A stretch of 64,000 nucleotides of DNA from JADKAV01 sp963733395 (GCA_963733395.1 CAVTCZ010000022.1:161958-225957); one strand, 5' to 3'. Counted from the stretch's first letter, positions 37,792-46,629 are shown. The notes: generated by a model from the letters alone, not told the origin. Numbers and translations: made by a program.

Positions 37792-38795
37792 CTGTAGACG
37801 CAACCCAGGACGTGCTGGTGCTGGCCGAGCAGGTGCTGGAGACCGGGCAGGGGCTCGGCGAGCAGGAGATCCTGCAGATCCTGCAGTTGCCCGACGAGCG
37901 GATCCCGGAACTCCTGGACCTGGCACACCGCGTCCGCATGAAGTGGTGCGGCCCGGAGGTGGAGGTCGAAGGCATCGTCTCGGTGAAGACCGGCGGCTGC
38001 CCGGAGGACTGCCACTTCTGCTCGCAGTCGGGGTTGTTCCCCTCCCCCGTGCGCGCCGCCTGGCTGGACATCCCGGGCCTGGTGGACGCAGCCGTGCAGA
38101 CGGCCGCCACCGGCGCCACCGAGTTCTGCATCGTCGCGGCTGTGCGTGGACCGGACGAGAAGTTGATGACCCAGATGCGCGAGGCCGTCAAGGCCATCCA
38201 GGAGGCCGTGGACATCAACGTGGCCGCAAGCCTGGGCATCCTCAGCCAGGAGCAGGTCGACGACCTGCAGGCGATGGGCATCCACCGGTACAACCACAAC
38301 CTCGAGACCTCCCGCTCGTACTTCCCCAACGTCGTCACCACGCACACCTGGGAGGAGCGCTGGGACACGTTGCGCAGGGTCGCGGACTCCGGCATGGAGG
38401 TCTGCTGCGGCGGCATCGTGGGCATGGGCGAGAGCCTCGAGCAGCGCGCCGAGTTCGCCGCGCAGCTGGCTGCACTCGAGCCGCACGAGGTGCCGTTGAA
38501 CTTCCTGAACCCGCGGCCGGGCACCCCGTTCGCGGACATGGAGGTCATGCCTGCCGCTGACGCGCTGCGCACCATCGGCGCTTTCCGGCTGGCCCTGCCG
38601 CGCACGATCCTGCGCTACGCCGGCGGCCGGGAACTCACCCTCGGCGACCCCGGCACCCGCGACGGCCTGCTGGGCGGGATCAACGCCGTGATCGTCGGCA
38701 ACTACCTGACCACCCTGGGCCGCACCGCTACTGACGACCTGGACCTGCTGTCCGAACTGAACATGCCGATCAAGGCGCTGTCCGACTCCCTGTAA
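37788..38795 (+). CDS. bioB: Biotin synthase
   Basis: The 335-residue radical SAM enzyme has the CxxxCxxC motif Cys71-Cys75-Cys78 (GGCPEDCHFCSQ). It also has HRYNHNLETSRSYF, VCCGGIVGMGES and NFLNPRPGTPF, which line the SAM and dethiobiotin sites. It inserts sulfur into dethiobiotin. Actinobacterial BioB needs the auxiliary protein BsaP, found here about 2.2 kb downstream. The GTG start overlaps the bioD stop. Confidence 0.96.
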   Translation: MTVDATQDVLVLAEQVLETGQGLGEQEILQILQLPDERIPELLDLAHRVRMKWCGPEVEVEGIVSVKTGGCPEDCHFCSQSGLFPSPVRAAWLDIPGLVDAAVQTAATGATEFCIVAAVRGPDEKLMTQMREAVKAIQEAVDINVAASLGILSQEQVDDLQAMGIHRYNHNLETSRSYFPNVVTTHTWEERWDTLRRVADSGMEVCCGGIVGMGESLEQRAEFAAQLAALEPHEVPLNFLNPRPGTPFADMEVMPAADALRTIGAFRLALPRTILRYAGGRELTLGDPGTRDGLLGGINAVIVGNYLTTLGRTATDDLDLLSELNMPIKALSDSL

Positions 38796-38807
38796 GGAGC
38801 CATACCC

Positions 38808-38897
38808 ATGATGAACACCAAGGGCCCGATCGTGGCCGTCGTCGCGATCATGCTCATCGTCGGCCTCGTCTGGGGCGTCTTCGTCGGGCTGTTCTGA
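38808..38897 (+). CDS. 29-residue single-helix membrane peptide
   Basis: The frame begins with two adjacent ATGs (38808, 38811), the first nine bases after AAGGAG. It encodes a basic N-terminus (MMNTKG) followed by one hydrophobic helix of about 20 residues ending GVFVGLF. Its stop overlaps the start of the ilvG-like gene (TGATG). The good ribosome-binding site, coupling and clean helix argue that it is translated. Function unknown. Confidence 0.7.
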   Translation: MMNTKGPIVAVVAIMLIVGLVWGVFVGLF

Positions 38898-40583
38898 TGA
38901 CCAGTGGGCACGGTGGCTGGCACGCGATCGCGGCGGCCCGGGCCTACGGCGTCGAGACCCTGTTCACGCTGTCCGGCGCGCACATCTTCCCGCTGTTCGA
39001 CGCCGCCGTCGGGGGCAAGTCGACGGTCGACGCGGCCGCCGACACGCGTGCCGCTGAGCGCGGCGGCCCGATCCGCCTGGTCGACGTGCGCCACGAGGCC
39101 ACTGCCGTCTTCGCCGCGGAGGCCACGGCCAAGCTGACCCGCACCCCCGGGTTCGCCGCAGTGACGGCCGGCCCGGGTGTGACCAACGCCGTGAGCGGGC
39201 TGACCAGCGCCTGGTTCAACGCCGTGCCGATGGTGGTGATGGGCGGGCGCTCGCCGGACTTCCGCTGGGGCGCCGGCGCCCTGCAGGAGATGGACCACGT
39301 GCCGATCGTGTCGTCGGTCACCAAGAGCGCGGCCACGGCCCACGACCCGGCGCAGATCGGTGCCATGACCGCCGCCGCGTTCGAGGCGGCCACCACCGCG
39401 CACCGCGGACCGGCGTTCCTGGACGTGCCGATGGACATCTTCTACGCCCCCATCGACGCACCCGATCCGGTCCGCGCGCCCCGCCCCCGACCGCTCGCCG
39501 GACCCCGAGGCCGTTACGCGCGTGGCCGGGATGCTGGCCGGTGCCGAACGGCCGGTCCTGATCCTGGGTTCGGACGTGTGGAACGACTTCGCCGAGGACG
39601 CCGCCGTGCGGCTGGCCGAGACCCTGCAGCTGCCGGTGATCCCCAACGGCATGGGCCGCGGGGTCGTGCCGTCGGGCCATCCGCTGCTGGTCACCCGCGC
39701 CCGGTCGCAGGCGTTGAAGACCGCCGACCTCGTGGTCGTGGTGGGCACGCCGCTGGACTTCCGGCTGGGCTACGGCAAGTTCGGCCCGACCGAAGCCCCG
39801 GCCGAGGTCGTGCACGTGGTCGACCACCCCGACCAGGTCTCCGCCCACGCCGGGCCGATGGCATCCGTGGCCGGCTCCCTGCCGCAGACCCTCGACGCCA
39901 TCACCGCCGCCTGGGAGAACCACCCGCAGCACCGGGAACGCGCCGATTGGCTGCGCGGGCTGCAGGACGCGGCTGCCGCGGCGGTCGCCAAGGACGCGGA
40001 CGTGCTGCAGAGCAGCCTCGATCCGATCCACCCGGCGCGCATCTACGGGGAGTTGAACCCCCGCCTGGCCGACGACTCGGTCGTGATCGGCGACGGCGGC
40101 GACTTCGTCAGCTTCGCCGGCAAGTTCGTCGAGCCGAAACGCCCCGGGCACTGGCTCGACCCGGGCCCGTACGGCTGCCTGGGCACGGGGCTGGGGTACG
40201 CGATGGCATCGGCGATCGCCAAGCCCGCCTCGCGCACCGTCCTGCTGATGGGCGACGGTGCTGCCGGGTTCAGCCTCATGGACGTGGACACGCTCGTGCG
40301 CCACAACCTGCCGGTGGTGATGGTCGTGGGCAACAACAGCGCGTGGGGCCTGGAGAAGCACCCGATGCGACTGCTGCACCAGTACGACGTGGCCGCGGAC
40401 CTGCAGCCCGGACTGCGCTACGACGAGGTCGTGTCCGCACTCGGCGGCGCCGGCGAGACGGTGTCCGACCCGGAGCAGATCGGACCCGCGCTGGACCGCG
40501 CCTTCGAGGCCGGAGTGCCCTACCTGGTCAACGTGCTCACGGACCCGGAGATCATGTACCCTCGCGCAACGACCGGTCTGTAG
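38897..40583 (+). CDS. Acetolactate-synthase-like ThDP enzyme (IlvG type), frameshifted
   Basis: The N-terminal frame has the ThDP pyrimidine-domain glutamate in VDVRHEATAVFAAEA, then TAGPGVTNAVSG and MGGRSPDFRWGAGALQEMDHVP. The frame breaks at about 39485 in a C-rich run. The rest continues from DPEAVTRVAGML through the central domain to the cofactor motif LLMGDGAAGFSLMDVDTLVRH and NN. The order and wording resemble M. tuberculosis IlvG (Rv1820) more than the main IlvB; real substrate unknown. It may be expressed with the bio genes. The end overlaps the convergent thioesterase gene by 32 bases. Confidence 0.85.
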
Positions 40584-40971
40584 CCCGCCGGTCCAGTTTC
40601 GCCAGGAACTTCTCGCGGCCCACGACCGTCCGGGTGATGATCCCCCGGCCGATCAGCACGTCCTTGCCCAGGTGTTTCTGCGTCGCTTGCACCTTGAACG
40701 TGATGATCCGGCCGTCGATCTCGCCGACGGTGGCAGTGGCCGTCACCTCCGCGCCGACCGCGCTGGGGCGCAGGTGGTCCACCGCCACCCGGGTGCCCAC
40801 GGTGGTCTCGGCCTCGGTCGCGCCGCAGATCTCGATGGTCGCCGCCTCCAGCCAGGCCAGCAGGATCGGGGTGCTCAGCACCGCCATGTCCCCGCTGCCG
40901 ACGGCCGCTGCCGTATCGCCGTCCGACACCGTCCTGACCAGCGATGCCGTCTGTCCGAGGGTGATCTCCAT
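40552..40971 (-). CDS. Hotdog-fold thioesterase, FlK-like
   Basis: The 139-residue protein has the pattern of the fluoroacetyl-CoA thioesterase-like group: LSTPILLAWLEAATIE helix, TRVAVDHLRPSAVGAEVTATATV strand region and RGIITRTVV at the end. It probably hydrolyses a small acyl-CoA; substrate unknown. Start ATG at 40969-40971 is preferred to a longer frame that only mirrors the bsaP region. Confidence 0.8.
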   Translation of the reverse strand: MEITLGQTASLVRTVSDGDTAAAVGSGDMAVLSTPILLAWLEAATIEICGATEAETTVGTRVAVDHLRPSAVGAEVTATATVGEIDGRIITFKVQATQKHLGKDVLIGRGIITRTVVGREKFLAKLDRRATDRSLREGT

Positions 40972-41006
40972 GCAGGTCAGGTTACGGCTCCGGCTAGCCT
41001 GAAGGC

Positions 41007-41165
41007 GTGTCGTACTGCCCGGTCTGCGGAACCCCCGACCACGTCTGCGACCAGCCGTTGGAACCACCCCGGTTCTGCACCGAGTGCGGCCGCCGGATGG
41101 TCGTGCAGATCACCCCGTCGGGCTGGTCGGCGCGCTGTTCGCGGCACGGTGTGATCACGGGGTGA
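41007..41165 (+). CDS. bsaP: Biotin synthase auxiliary protein BsaP
   Basis: This 52-residue cysteine-rich protein has Cys4/Cys7 (YCPVC), Cys14, Cys24/Cys27 (FCTEC) and Cys44 (RCSRHG). The stretch PPRFCTECGRRMVVQ and SGWSARCSRHG matches my memory of BsaP, the small iron-sulfur protein that actinobacterial BioB needs. It starts at GTG. It is separated from bioB by the peptide, the ilvG-like gene and an opposing thioesterase, so it must have its own promoter, which would overlap the thioesterase start. Confidence 0.82.
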   Translation: MSYCPVCGTPDHVCDQPLEPPRFCTECGRRMVVQITPSGWSARCSRHGVITG

Positions 41166-41176
41166 GCGGGCCGCGC

Positions 41177-41257
41177 GTTCGTTGGCGTTCAGGCGCCGCT
41201 GAGCACCAACGAACTGCACGAACAGCAACCAATGGTGGTTGAGGCCGACGACTCGGC
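41177..41257. repeat. Structured noncoding repeat, copy 1
   Basis: A nine-base stem (GTTCGTTGG, 41177-41185; CCAACGAAC, 41206-41214) encloses a loop CGTTCAGGCGCCGCTGAGCA. Two more small hairpins follow (CAACC/GGTTG and GCCGA/TCGGC). A second copy lies at 41729-41809. Paired changes between copies keep the first stem. It starts 12 bases after bsaP and could serve as its terminator, but no T-run follows. Confidence 0.7.
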
Positions 41258-41267
41258 GGCGACGACC

Positions 41268-41600
41268 GGCAGATTGCGTGCGGGGCAAGTTACTCGCCTG
41301 TTGTGCAGTTTGCCCCGGCAGCGGTTGGCCGACTTCGGCGGACGCCGCCGGCAGATTGCGTGCGGGGCAAGTTACTCGCTTGTTGCGCAGTTTGCCCCGG
41401 CAGCGGTTGGCCGACTTCGGCGGACGCCGCCAGCAGATTGCGTGCGGGGCAAGTTACTCGCCTGTTGTGCAGTTTGCCCCGGCAGCGGTTGGCCGGCCTT
41501 CGGCGGACGCCGCCGGCAGATTGCGTGCGGGGCGAGTCTGTTGCTTGTTGCGCAACTTGCTCGCAGCATCACGCCCCCGGGAACGGCTCAGCCGGTTGTC
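41268..41600. repeat. 82-bp tandem repeat array, three copies and a partial fourth
   Basis: The phrase GCAGATTGCGTGCGGGGC recurs near 41268, 41350, 41432 and 41514. Each unit holds GGGGCAA and TTTGCCCC, which can pair, then CAGCGGTTGGCCG and CTTCGGCGGACGCCGCC. The last copy decays. There are no variable spacers. Frames across it give Arg/Ala-rich repetitive products without any protein likeness, so I call it noncoding. The remaining 41600-41728 shows no feature. Confidence 0.85.
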
Positions 41601-41728
41601 GCCGGGGTGAGCGGCTAGGTGGGCTGCCCTCGGCGCTGGTCGGGACCGCGCCCCTACTCGGTGCGGAGGTTGGCGATGCTGGCAAGGGTGCGCCGGTGTG
41701 AGGCACCACGATTGTTGCTGCTCGGGTA

Positions 41729-41809
41729 GTCCGTGGGCGTTCAGGCGCCGCTGAGCACCCACAGACTGCACGAACAGCAACCAATGGCGGTTGGGGCCGG
41801 CGACTCGGC
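41729..41809. repeat. Structured noncoding repeat, copy 2
   Basis: The copy matches 41177-41257 over its length. The first stem here reads GTCCGTGGG and CCCACAGAC: relative to copy 1, two base pairs changed on both sides (T-A to C-G and T-A to G-C) and one pair is lost. The loop CGTTCAGGCGCCGCTGAGCA is identical. From 41810 to 42193 I see only a short palindrome CCGGCGAATCGCCGG near 41905 and no gene. Confidence 0.7.
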
Positions 41810-42193
41810 CGGTCCTGACAATGCCTGCACGCGAAGGGTCCATGACCCAACGAGTGCCACCTGACCTGGGAGATTGCGGGGTCTGACCGGGAGTCTGACT
41901 GCCGGCGAATCGCCGGTCCTGCCCGACCCGGGGCGGAACCGGCCTATGGAAGCGCTCGTCCGAGAGCCGCGATCGCAACTGCGGCCCAACCGCGGACCGG
42001 GTCTGCTGCAGGTCGATCGCCGTTCCCCCGCAGCGCCACCGTCGGGCTGTCGGAGCGCCCCTCGCGCAACCACCTCCAGCCTGCCAGCGCTCTCAGATTA
42101 GAAGATCCCGATCGCTCGCGGCGGCGTAGACTGAAATGAGGGAGTTCCTCCGGCCCGGGTGCGCCGAGCTCGGAGGGTCGGGGCCGGTCGGTC

Positions 42194-42221
42194 CCAACAC
42201 AGCCGATCGGCGCTGTGTTGG
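42194..42221 (+). promoter_or_regulatory. Perfect 28-bp palindrome before the collagen-like gene
   Basis: CCAACACAGC and GCTGTGTTGG flank the self-complementary centre CGATCGGC. It ends 11 bases before the ATG at 42233, so as DNA it could be an operator, and as RNA a hairpin next to the ribosome-binding site (GGAGGTGG immediately follows and overlaps its end). Confidence 0.55.
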
Positions 42222-42232
42222 AGGTGGTCCCG

Positions 42233-44495
42233 ATGCGTGTTCGTTCGTTCCGCAAGATTCTCGCAGTCGTGACGTCTCTGGGGTGTGCCGCATTCCTGAT
42301 GGGCCTGGCCGGGGCGCCGGCCGCTGCCGCCGGGGAGACCATCCAACTCAACATGAACAACCCGCCGCAGATCAGCGGGAGCGGCTGGGCGGCGGGACCG
42401 TTGCTGGTGTGCCGCGGGGCGCAGTCCCTCGGCAATGCCGACACCGGCCCGGGCGGCACATTCACGTTCCGCCTGAACCGTGCCGCGCGCGTCGGTGAGG
42501 TGTACACGGTGACGACCGGCGGCGACTGTGCATCCCGGCCGGTCCAAGCGTCTCGTGGTGGCCAGCCTCGCCGTCACCACGGTGGACGTTCCCGAGGGCT
42601 GGGTCTACGGCACCGGAGGCGTGCATGATCAGAACCTGCGGGTGAGCGTCGGCGGTCCCTACGGCGGGGCATCCACGTTCACCAACGTCGACCCCAACCC
42701 CGACGGGAGTTGGGCCGCATACATCGGGCCTGACGCCTTCGACCTGATGAAGGGTGTCGGTGTCAGCCTTTTTCAGAACTTGGCGAGCGGGAGCGCGGTG
42801 AGCTACAACTCATCCCGTGCCGAACCCCAGGATCTCGATCTGGGACACCCACGGGGTGGCGGCTCAGGGCTGGAAACCGAACACCCCGCTGCACCTGTCC
42901 CTCACGAACCCCGGCGAGGGCCAGACGTACGAGTGGACGGTGACCACGGACAAGGACGGCAACTTCTGGGACGTGCCACCCGACGAGGCCTGGCAGGTGC
43001 TGCAGCCCGGCTGGATCGCGACGGGCACCGGCAGCGTCGAGAACCGGGAAACGGCGACGCTGACCAAGACCATCACGCTGCCGGATCCGCTCCCGTTCCC
43101 GACCACGATGGCTGGGAACGTTGTCAGCGGAACGCTGCCCGGCACCCTGAGCGCCCAGACGGTTGGCCGGGGTAGTTACCTCAACGTCACAGCAGTCTGC
43201 CGGGGTAGCAACAGGCCGCAACGTGCGGGGCTGGCAGACCTGGCCACCGGTGCGTACTCGCTCAACTTCACGACCGCCGCGACTCCCAACTGGGGCTTCG
43301 GCGAGGCCTGCACGCTACCGACCCACTACTACGGATTCGACATCCGTGACCTCGACGGCGATGAGGTGTCGGTCAACTGGCACGTGACACCGAAACCGAA
43401 GGTGTTCGTGCCCGATGTGGTCTACAACGGGCAATCCGGGGATGTGACGGGTGGCGGGTTCGACCTGATGTCGGTGGAGATCTCGCAGTGCCAGATGAAC
43501 GGCGCCACGGTGGTCGGGTGCGATCCGGCGACGACGCTGCTGAAGAACGACTACCCGGACGAGCAGTGGGATCAGTACCCCAACGGCTACGGCCGGTTCG
43601 AGGAGAACATCACCTTCCAGCGCTACCTGGACCTCGGCGCGGCCAGATCCGTCGACTGGCCGCAACGGCCTCCTGCGCCGTCGTCGTCACCGAGCCCAAC
43701 CGCCCCGCCGTGCGCGCCTTCGCCCCGCTGACCTACGGATTCGATCCGTACATCGAGGTCAGCCCTTCGAACAACCTGCTCGGCGGCGAACAACTCACGG
43801 TCACGGGCAGGGACTTCCCACCCAACACGACCTTCCCCGTGGACATCGCGCAGGCCTACGGCTCGCCCAACGGCAGCCTGGTGGATCACGACACGTGGTG
43901 GATGGACTCAGTGACGACGAACGGTGACGGCGACTTCTCCGTCACCATCACCGCCTCGCGGCAGTTGCACGTCTCACCCATGCCGGACGATCCGAAGCTG
44001 GACATCGACTGCGCCACCGTCGCACCGGCCGGGAACGATCGGTGTGGCGTCTACGTCGGATGGTCCGTGATTCCAGTCGACCCGCAGTGGGACACCGCAG
44101 AGTTCTTCATCCCGCTCGGCTACCAACCGCCCGCAGGCGCACAGGGGCCGCCAGGGGCCACCGGTCCGCCAGGAGCCACCGGGGCGATAGGACCCCCGGG
44201 ACCGGCAGGCGTCGCGCCCCTCGTCGCGATCTTCGCCCCGGGCAAGTTCACCGCCAAGGCCGGCAAGAAGTTGAAGGTTCCCTACGCCCTGAGCGAGTCG
44301 GCCACGGTGACCGCGAAGTTGGTCCGCAAGTCCACCACCCTGACCAAGACAGTCAAGGGCGGGGCAGGCGCCAACACGCTGACCTGGAAACTCGCGAAGG
44401 GCAAGAAGCCCCTGCCGACGGGCAAGTACCGCCTCAGCCTGAGTTCCAAGGACGGCCGAATCCTCACAACGATCACCGTCAAGGTGCTGCGCTGA
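42233..44495 (+). pseudogene. Secreted collagen-like surface protein, broken by three frame changes
   Basis: A signal peptide starts at ATG 42233 (RVRSFRKILAVVTSLGCAAFLMGLAGAPAAAA). Sequence continues through four frame segments, with breaks near 42535, 42810 and 43660, for about 750 residues in all. The segments look like repeated beta-sandwich domains (GWVYGTGGVHDQN, TVTGRDFPPNTTF). A Gly-X-Y collagen-like run follows (GPPGATGPPGATGAIGPPG, about 44148-44214) and then a basic C-terminal domain rich in Lys, Thr and Leu. No cell-wall anchor motif is seen. It could be an adhesin or sheath protein. Whether it is a true pseudogene or carries sequencing indels is undecided. It ends 15 bases from the convergent pilT. 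Confidence 0.65.
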
Positions 44496-44510
44496 GGGCG
44501 CGACCGAGCG

Positions 44511-45641
44511 CTACGCCACCAGCCCCAACCGGCGCAGTTCCACCTCGAGGTCGTGCGGGCTGCTGGAGGCGGACTTGGCCTCGTCCAGGGTGATCACCCG
44601 ATCGCGGTAGAGCGCCACGAGGTGCTGGTCGAAGGACTGCATGCCGTAGAACCTGCCCTCGGAGATCAGCGACGTGATGGTGCCGGTCTTCGTCTTGTCG
44701 ACGATCGCGTCGGCGATCCGGCCGGTGTTGATGCAGATCTCCATGGCCACGCAGCGGCCCCGACCGTCCGCGCGCGGAACCAGTCGCTGGCACAGGATCC
44801 CGCGCAGCGCACCGGCCAGGGAAAGCCGGATCTGCTGGTGCTCGTGCGGCGGGAAGAAGTCGATGATGCGGCTGATGGTCTCCTGCGCGTCCACGGTGTG
44901 CAGGGTCGACAGCACCAGGTGACCGGTCTCGGCCGCGCTGAGTGCGGCGTGCACCGTCTCGGGATCGCGCATCTCGCCGATCTGGATGACGTCGGGGTCC
45001 TGCCGCATCGCCGCCCGCATGGCGACCTTGAAGTCCGCGGTGTCGATGCGCACCTCGCGCTGGTTGATCAGGGCCCGCTTGTCGTGGTGGATGATCTCGA
45101 TCGGGTCCTCGATGGTCACCACGTGCACGTCCCGGTGGACGTTGATCTCGTCGACCATCCCGGCCAAGGTCGTGGTCTTGCCCGAGCCCGTCGGACCGGT
45201 GACCAGGATCAGCCCGCGCGGCTGCAGCGCCAGCGCACCGACCGGCTCCGGCAGGCCGAGTTCAGACAGAGGGATGGCCCCGACCGACACCCGCCGCAGC
45301 ACCAGGCCCACGTCTCCGCGCTGCCGGAAGGCATTGACCCGGAACCGGCCGATGCCCTCGATCATGAGCGCGAAGTCCGCCTCGCCGCTCTGTTCGAACT
45401 CCGCCACCAGGTCCGGGCGCAGGATCTCGGCCAGCATCAGTTCGGTGTCGGCGCCGGTCAGGGGGCCCGTGCGCAGTGGCCGCAGTGTGCCGTCCAGCCG
45501 GATGCGGGGCACGACGCCCGCCTTGAGATGCAGGTCCGAGCCGGTGACGTCCACCAGCGCACGCAGGTACGGATCGATGGCCAAGCGGCCTTGCTGCTCC
45601 ACGATGAGTACTTCGTCACGACACCGCCAGGAGTTGAGCAT
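44511..45641 (-). CDS. pilT: Type IV pilus retraction ATPase PilT
   Basis: The 376-residue protein has the PilT/VirB11 layout: an N-terminal domain with GSDLHLKAGVVPRIRLDG, Walker A VTGPTGSGKTTT (about 148-158), an Asp box with VVTIEDPIE, the Walker B region IQIGEMRDPETVHAALSAAETGHLVLSTLHT, and the AIRNLIRE-like region weakly present at the end. It would power pilus retraction or a related machine. No other pilus gene lies in the window. A start at the downstream GTG (VEQQGRLAIDP) is possible. Confidence 0.88.
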   Translation of the reverse strand: MLNSWRCRDEVLIVEQQGRLAIDPYLRALVDVTGSDLHLKAGVVPRIRLDGTLRPLRTGPLTGADTELMLAEILRPDLVAEFEQSGEADFALMIEGIGRFRVNAFRQRGDVGLVLRRVSVGAIPLSELGLPEPVGALALQPRGLILVTGPTGSGKTTTLAGMVDEINVHRDVHVVTIEDPIEIIHHDKRALINQREVRIDTADFKVAMRAAMRQDPDVIQIGEMRDPETVHAALSAAETGHLVLSTLHTVDAQETISRIIDFFPPHEHQQIRLSLAGALRGILCQRLVPRADGRGRCVAMEICINTGRIADAIVDKTKTGTITSLISEGRFYGMQSFDQHLVALYRDRVITLDEAKSASSSPHDLEVELRRLGLVA

Positions 45642-45678
45642 GAACCCCGCGAACCCATCAGCACGCTAGGGTGACGGC

Positions 45679-46161
45679 GTGACTGACGATCGCGAGAGCC
45701 ATCTGCGGTTGGCCTCCAGTCGGCCGATGTCGGTGCTTCCGGGGGGCCGCTCCGACACTGAGGACCCCGACGAGGAACCTCTCGCCCCGGGCACACCGCG
45801 GCCGGCACTGACCTCCATCTCCGTGCGCCGCACCGGGGGTAGCGTCTCGGCCACCTGTTCCTTGGCACTGGCCGGCAAGGTACTCACCGGCAGCGCCACC
45901 CGTACCGACGCCGACCGGGAACGTGCCATCGCCCTGGCCACCCTCGACGCCTTGCGGCCGCTGCTGCCCGAGAACGTCGACGTGGAGAGCGCGCAGGTGA
46001 TCGCGATCCCCGGTCGCAAGGTGGCGCTGACGGTCCTGGAGTTCCCCGATGAAACCCGGCCGTACCAGGTTCTCGTAGGATCGGCCCTGGTACGAGGCGA
46101 TGTGGAGGACGCGCTGGCCCGCTCGGTGCTCAGTGCCCTCAACCGCCGACTGAACAGTTAA
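45679..46161 (+). CDS. Conserved hypothetical protein, actinobacterial
   Basis: The 160-residue protein starts at GTG. An acidic, proline-containing N-terminal third (EDPDEEPLAPG) precedes a folded-looking domain with alternating strands and a helix (SVSATCSLALAGKVLTGSATR, ALATLDALRPLLPENVDVESAQVI, VALTVLEF) and a C-terminal helix. I do not recognise a family. It is immediately upstream of the bL37 gene and divergent from pilT. Confidence 0.75.
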   Translation: MTDDRESHLRLASSRPMSVLPGGRSDTEDPDEEPLAPGTPRPALTSISVRRTGGSVSATCSLALAGKVLTGSATRTDADRERAIALATLDALRPLLPENVDVESAQVIAIPGRKVALTVLEFPDETRPYQVLVGSALVRGDVEDALARSVLSALNRRLNS

Positions 46162-46170
46162 GGAGTCACC

Positions 46171-46245
46171 ATGAGCAAGCGTGCACGCAAGCGTCGCGAC
46201 CGGAAGCGCCACGGCGCCAACCACGGACGCCGCCCCAACGCCTGA
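46171..46245 (+). CDS. 50S ribosomal protein bL37
   Basis: The 24-residue protein is nearly all basic (SKRARKRRDRKRHGANHGRR) and ends PNA. It matches the tiny ribosomal protein bL37 found in mycobacterial ribosome structures near the peptidyl transferase centre. AAGGAG lies seven bases before the ATG. Its place next to rsrA/sigR matches other actinobacteria. Too short for routine gene callers. Confidence 0.85.
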   Translation: MSKRARKRRDRKRHGANHGRRPNA

Positions 46246-46250
46246 GGCGC

Positions 46251-46352
46251 ATGTCTGGTTCTGCAAGTTGATCAAGTCGGTCGGCGGCGACTCGCCGCGC
46301 AGATAACTGGACTCACGGCGTGTCGCCGGAATGGGTTTGCAGATCCAGACAT
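46251..46352. terminator. Long inverted repeat between convergent bL37 and rsrA
   Basis: ATGTCTGGTTCTGCAA (46251-46266) pairs with TTGCAGATCCAGACAT (46337-46352) at all but two central positions. The 70 bases between hold smaller GC-rich hairpins (GGCGGCGACTCGCCG). It fills the gap between two convergent genes and may terminate both. Confidence 0.55.
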
Positions 46353-46365
46353 CCCCGGTGGGGCG

Positions 46366-46629
46366 TCAGAGGCCCGTCACACGGAATGTCGCGATCAGCG
46401 CCACCACGCGCGCTCGCAACTGTTCCGGCGCCGCTTCGCAGGCGCACTGCGCCACCCGCCGGCGGATGACCTCTTCTTCGCGGTAGAGCTCCGCGCACGG
46501 CCCGCATGTGGCCAGGTGCGCCTCGATCTGCTGGTGCAGGTCCGGGGTCAGTTCATGGTGCTGGTACTCGTAGAGGTGCTTGTCAGCGTCCTCGCAGCCC
46601 CGCGGGTCGGCACATCCGCCGGTGTTCAT
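46366..46629 (-). CDS. rsrA: Mycothiol-system zinc anti-sigma factor RsrA/RshA
   Basis: The 87-residue protein has the ZAS motif His38-x3-Cys42-x2-Cys45 (HLATCGPC) plus further cysteines at 6 and 12 and near the C-terminus (CACEA). Under disulfide stress the cysteines oxidise, zinc leaves and SigR is freed. Its ATG overlaps the sigR stop (ATGA), so the two are made together. Confidence 0.92.
   Translation of the reverse strand: MNTGGCADPRGCEDADKHLYEYQHHELTPDLHQQIEAHLATCGPCAELYREEEVIRRRVAQCACEAAPEQLRARVVALIATFRVTGL

Noticed and set aside
41268..41600. CRISPR array
   Set aside because: Units are about 82 bp and repeat whole, without variable spacers, and no cas genes are present. The same applies to 13675-13965.
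41165..42232. Short protein genes in the repeat island
   Set aside because: Frames on both strands follow the repeats, lack ribosome-binding sites and give low-complexity Arg/Ala/Gly products.
42233..44495. Diversity-generating retroelement target
   Set aside because: No reverse transcriptase or template/variable repeat pair with adenine-specific changes is present.
44511..45641. Type II secretion ATPase (GspE)
   Set aside because: Length and the N-terminal GSDLHL segment fit PilT; the GspE N1 domain and zinc motif are missing.
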